Shown in pieces: positions 63,046 through 64,000 of a stretch of 64,000 nucleotides of DNA. The translations under genes were made by a program, and so were the position numbers. Within the stretch, counting starts at the first letter, position 1, and every line of letters starts with the position of its first letter. Source of the DNA: Sphingobacteriales bacterium (GTDB lineage: Bacteria; Bacteroidota; Bacteroidia; Chitinophagales; Chitinophagaceae); the NCBI GenBank assembly GCA_023251235.1, contig JAHEZE010000001.1, forward strand, positions 1 to 64,000, given 5' to 3'. The notes under the pieces were generated by a model. That model was not told the origin of the DNA. It saw only the letters and a list, made by a program, of their open reading frames with translations, and ran no database searches.

Positions 63046-64000
63046 ATGGAAATTTTGTCTAAGAAAACGATTCTTTTGTTCGGTGCTGGTAAGTCTGCAA
63101 CTGTGTTGATTGATTTCTTGCTATCAAACGCAAAAAAAGAAAACTGGACAGTTACAGTAGTGGATGCAGATATAAAATTAGCCCAACTAAAGGTTGCATC
63201 ATCCCCGTATGGAAAAGCAGTTTCTTTTGACATCAATAATACTGAAGAAAGGAATAAGTATATCAGTAAATCAGACATTGTTATTTCACTCCTTCCCCCC
63301 ACTCTTCATACTATTGCTGCAAAAAGTTGTATTGAATTAAATAAAAATATGCTTACTGCTTCTTATGTTGATGAGCAAATCCGGAATCTGAAATCTGAAA
63401 TCGAAAATAAAAACCTTCTCTTTCTATGTGAAATGGGCCTTGATCCCGGCATTGACCACATGAGTGCAATGCAGATAATTGATAAAATCAGGGCAGATGG
63501 AAGAAAAATAACTTCATTCAAATCTCATTGTGGAGGATTAGTGGCGCCGGAAAGTGATGATAACCCCTGGCACTATAAAATAAGCTGGAATTCAAGAAAC
63601 ATTTTACTGGCTGGTAAAGCAGGTGCAGTTTATTATAATAAGGGAACAAAAGTTGAAGTTCCCTATAAAATTATTTTTGAAAATTGCCCGGAATTAAATG
63701 TTGAAAACCTTAAACCACTTGCCTGGTACCCCAACCGGGACTCCGTGAGTTATATGAAACTCTATGAACTGGAAAAAACAGAAACATTTATACGAACCAC
63801 CTTTCGTTATGCTGCATTTTGCAGGGGCTGGGATAAAATAATTCAACTTGGATTGACGGATACACAAGATGCTGAAGAATTAAAAGGAATTAAAAAAATA
63901 AATGAATGGTTCAATTATAAGCTATCCAAATTGGAAAAAGGAGAAATAAACTGGAAGAAATTCCTGGACTTATTTGTTGATGAAAAATTTCATAGCGAGC
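63046..64000 (+). CDS. saccharopine dehydrogenase family protein, 3' end beyond window
   Basis: This is an open frame from the ATG at 63046 through the last base of the window without a stop, giving at least 318 residues. It has an N-terminal NAD(P)-binding motif ILLFGAGKSATVLIDFLL, a SDIVISLLPPTLHT strand, MLTASYVDEQIRNL, and the hallmark GLDPGIDHMSAMQIID (about residues 131-146) of the saccharopine reductase/dehydrogenase family, followed by the C-terminal domain SHCGGLVAPESDDNPWHYKISW. Family enzymes act in lysine metabolism; a Bacteroidota homologue may instead oxidise or reduce another amino-acid conjugate. The gene is divergent from gyrA. Confidence 0.88.
   Translation, partial: MEILSKKTILLFGAGKSATVLIDFLLSNAKKENWTVTVVDADIKLAQLKVASSPYGKAVSFDINNTEERNKYISKSDIVISLLPPTLHTIAAKSCIELNKNMLTASYVDEQIRNLKSEIENKNLLFLCEMGLDPGIDHMSAMQIIDKIRADGRKITSFKSHCGGLVAPESDDNPWHYKISWNSRNILLAGKAGAVYYNKGTKVEVPYKIIFENCPELNVENLKPLAWYPNRDSVSYMKLYELEKTETFIRTTFRYAAFCRGWDKIIQLGLTDTQDAEELKGIKKINEWFNYKLSKLEKGEINWKKFLDLFVDEKFHSE

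Overview
The window is a Bacteroidota chromosome segment, most likely Chitinophagaceae (Sphingobacteriia/Chitinophagia side). This is inferred from a SusC/SusD pair, two proteins with gliding-motility (CHU_C-type) C-terminal secretion domains, a PorP/SprF partner, many Bacteroidota -7 boxes (TAnnTTTG) close to start codons, weak Shine-Dalgarno sequences, AT-rich DNA, and family variants typical of that group. No tRNA, rRNA operon, CRISPR array, transposase or prophage gene was seen. The window begins inside rnpB (RNase P RNA) and ends inside a saccharopine dehydrogenase-like gene.

Layout. 1-17 kb is a housekeeping and metabolic mosaic: rnpB; a CPBP protease gene split by an in-frame amber codon; a ribokinase plus sugar permease pair; a Pmp3/YqaE protein; an exported Ppx/GppA-like protein; a GH172 enzyme; a MarR-YceI unit whose two promoters carry the same palindrome; a dienelactone hydrolase; a fatty acid desaturase; a sugar-phosphate-isomerase-like TIM barrel; a Dabb protein; a DUF4421 protein; a cupin; prfB with its programmed +1 frameshift; and pruA. 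17.7-38 kb is a plus-strand run in which pyrimidine genes (pyrR, pyrB, pyrE, with coaD and a thioesterase) flank a 15.5-kb surface gene block (18.6-34.1 kb): SusC, SusD, a large FG-GAP/ASPIC lipoprotein, a cytochrome c/FG-GAP lipoprotein, a type IX-secreted protein, a DUF1573 lipoprotein, a GH16 glucanase and a vanadium-haloperoxidase-like lipoprotein. 38.9-44.3 kb holds a 1444-residue IgGFc-binding/PKD adhesin-like protein with its PorP/SprF partner, after an 804-bp gene-free stretch. 44-64 kb returns to regulation and metabolism: BlaI/M56 sensor pair, membrane pyrophosphatase, Gfo/Idh/MocA oxidoreductase, NAD(P)HX repair enzyme, a serine hydrolase, tandem serA paralogues, NDH-2, a HEAT-like protein, an exported ChbG/YdjC deacetylase, gyrA with a TPR gene, and the partial saccharopine dehydrogenase.

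How the genes work together. The clearest multi-gene system is the SusCD / FG-GAP / cytochrome / GH16 / haloperoxidase block. It looks like an outer-membrane uptake locus for a beta-glucan-like substrate, combined with Ca-binding beta-propeller lipoproteins and a redox arm. A strong terminator after susD separates the receptor pair from the downstream surface proteins. The function of the whole is inference; the individual families are recognised from sequence. Several gene starts given here are shorter or longer than a naive longest reading frame, and the reasons are stated in each entry.
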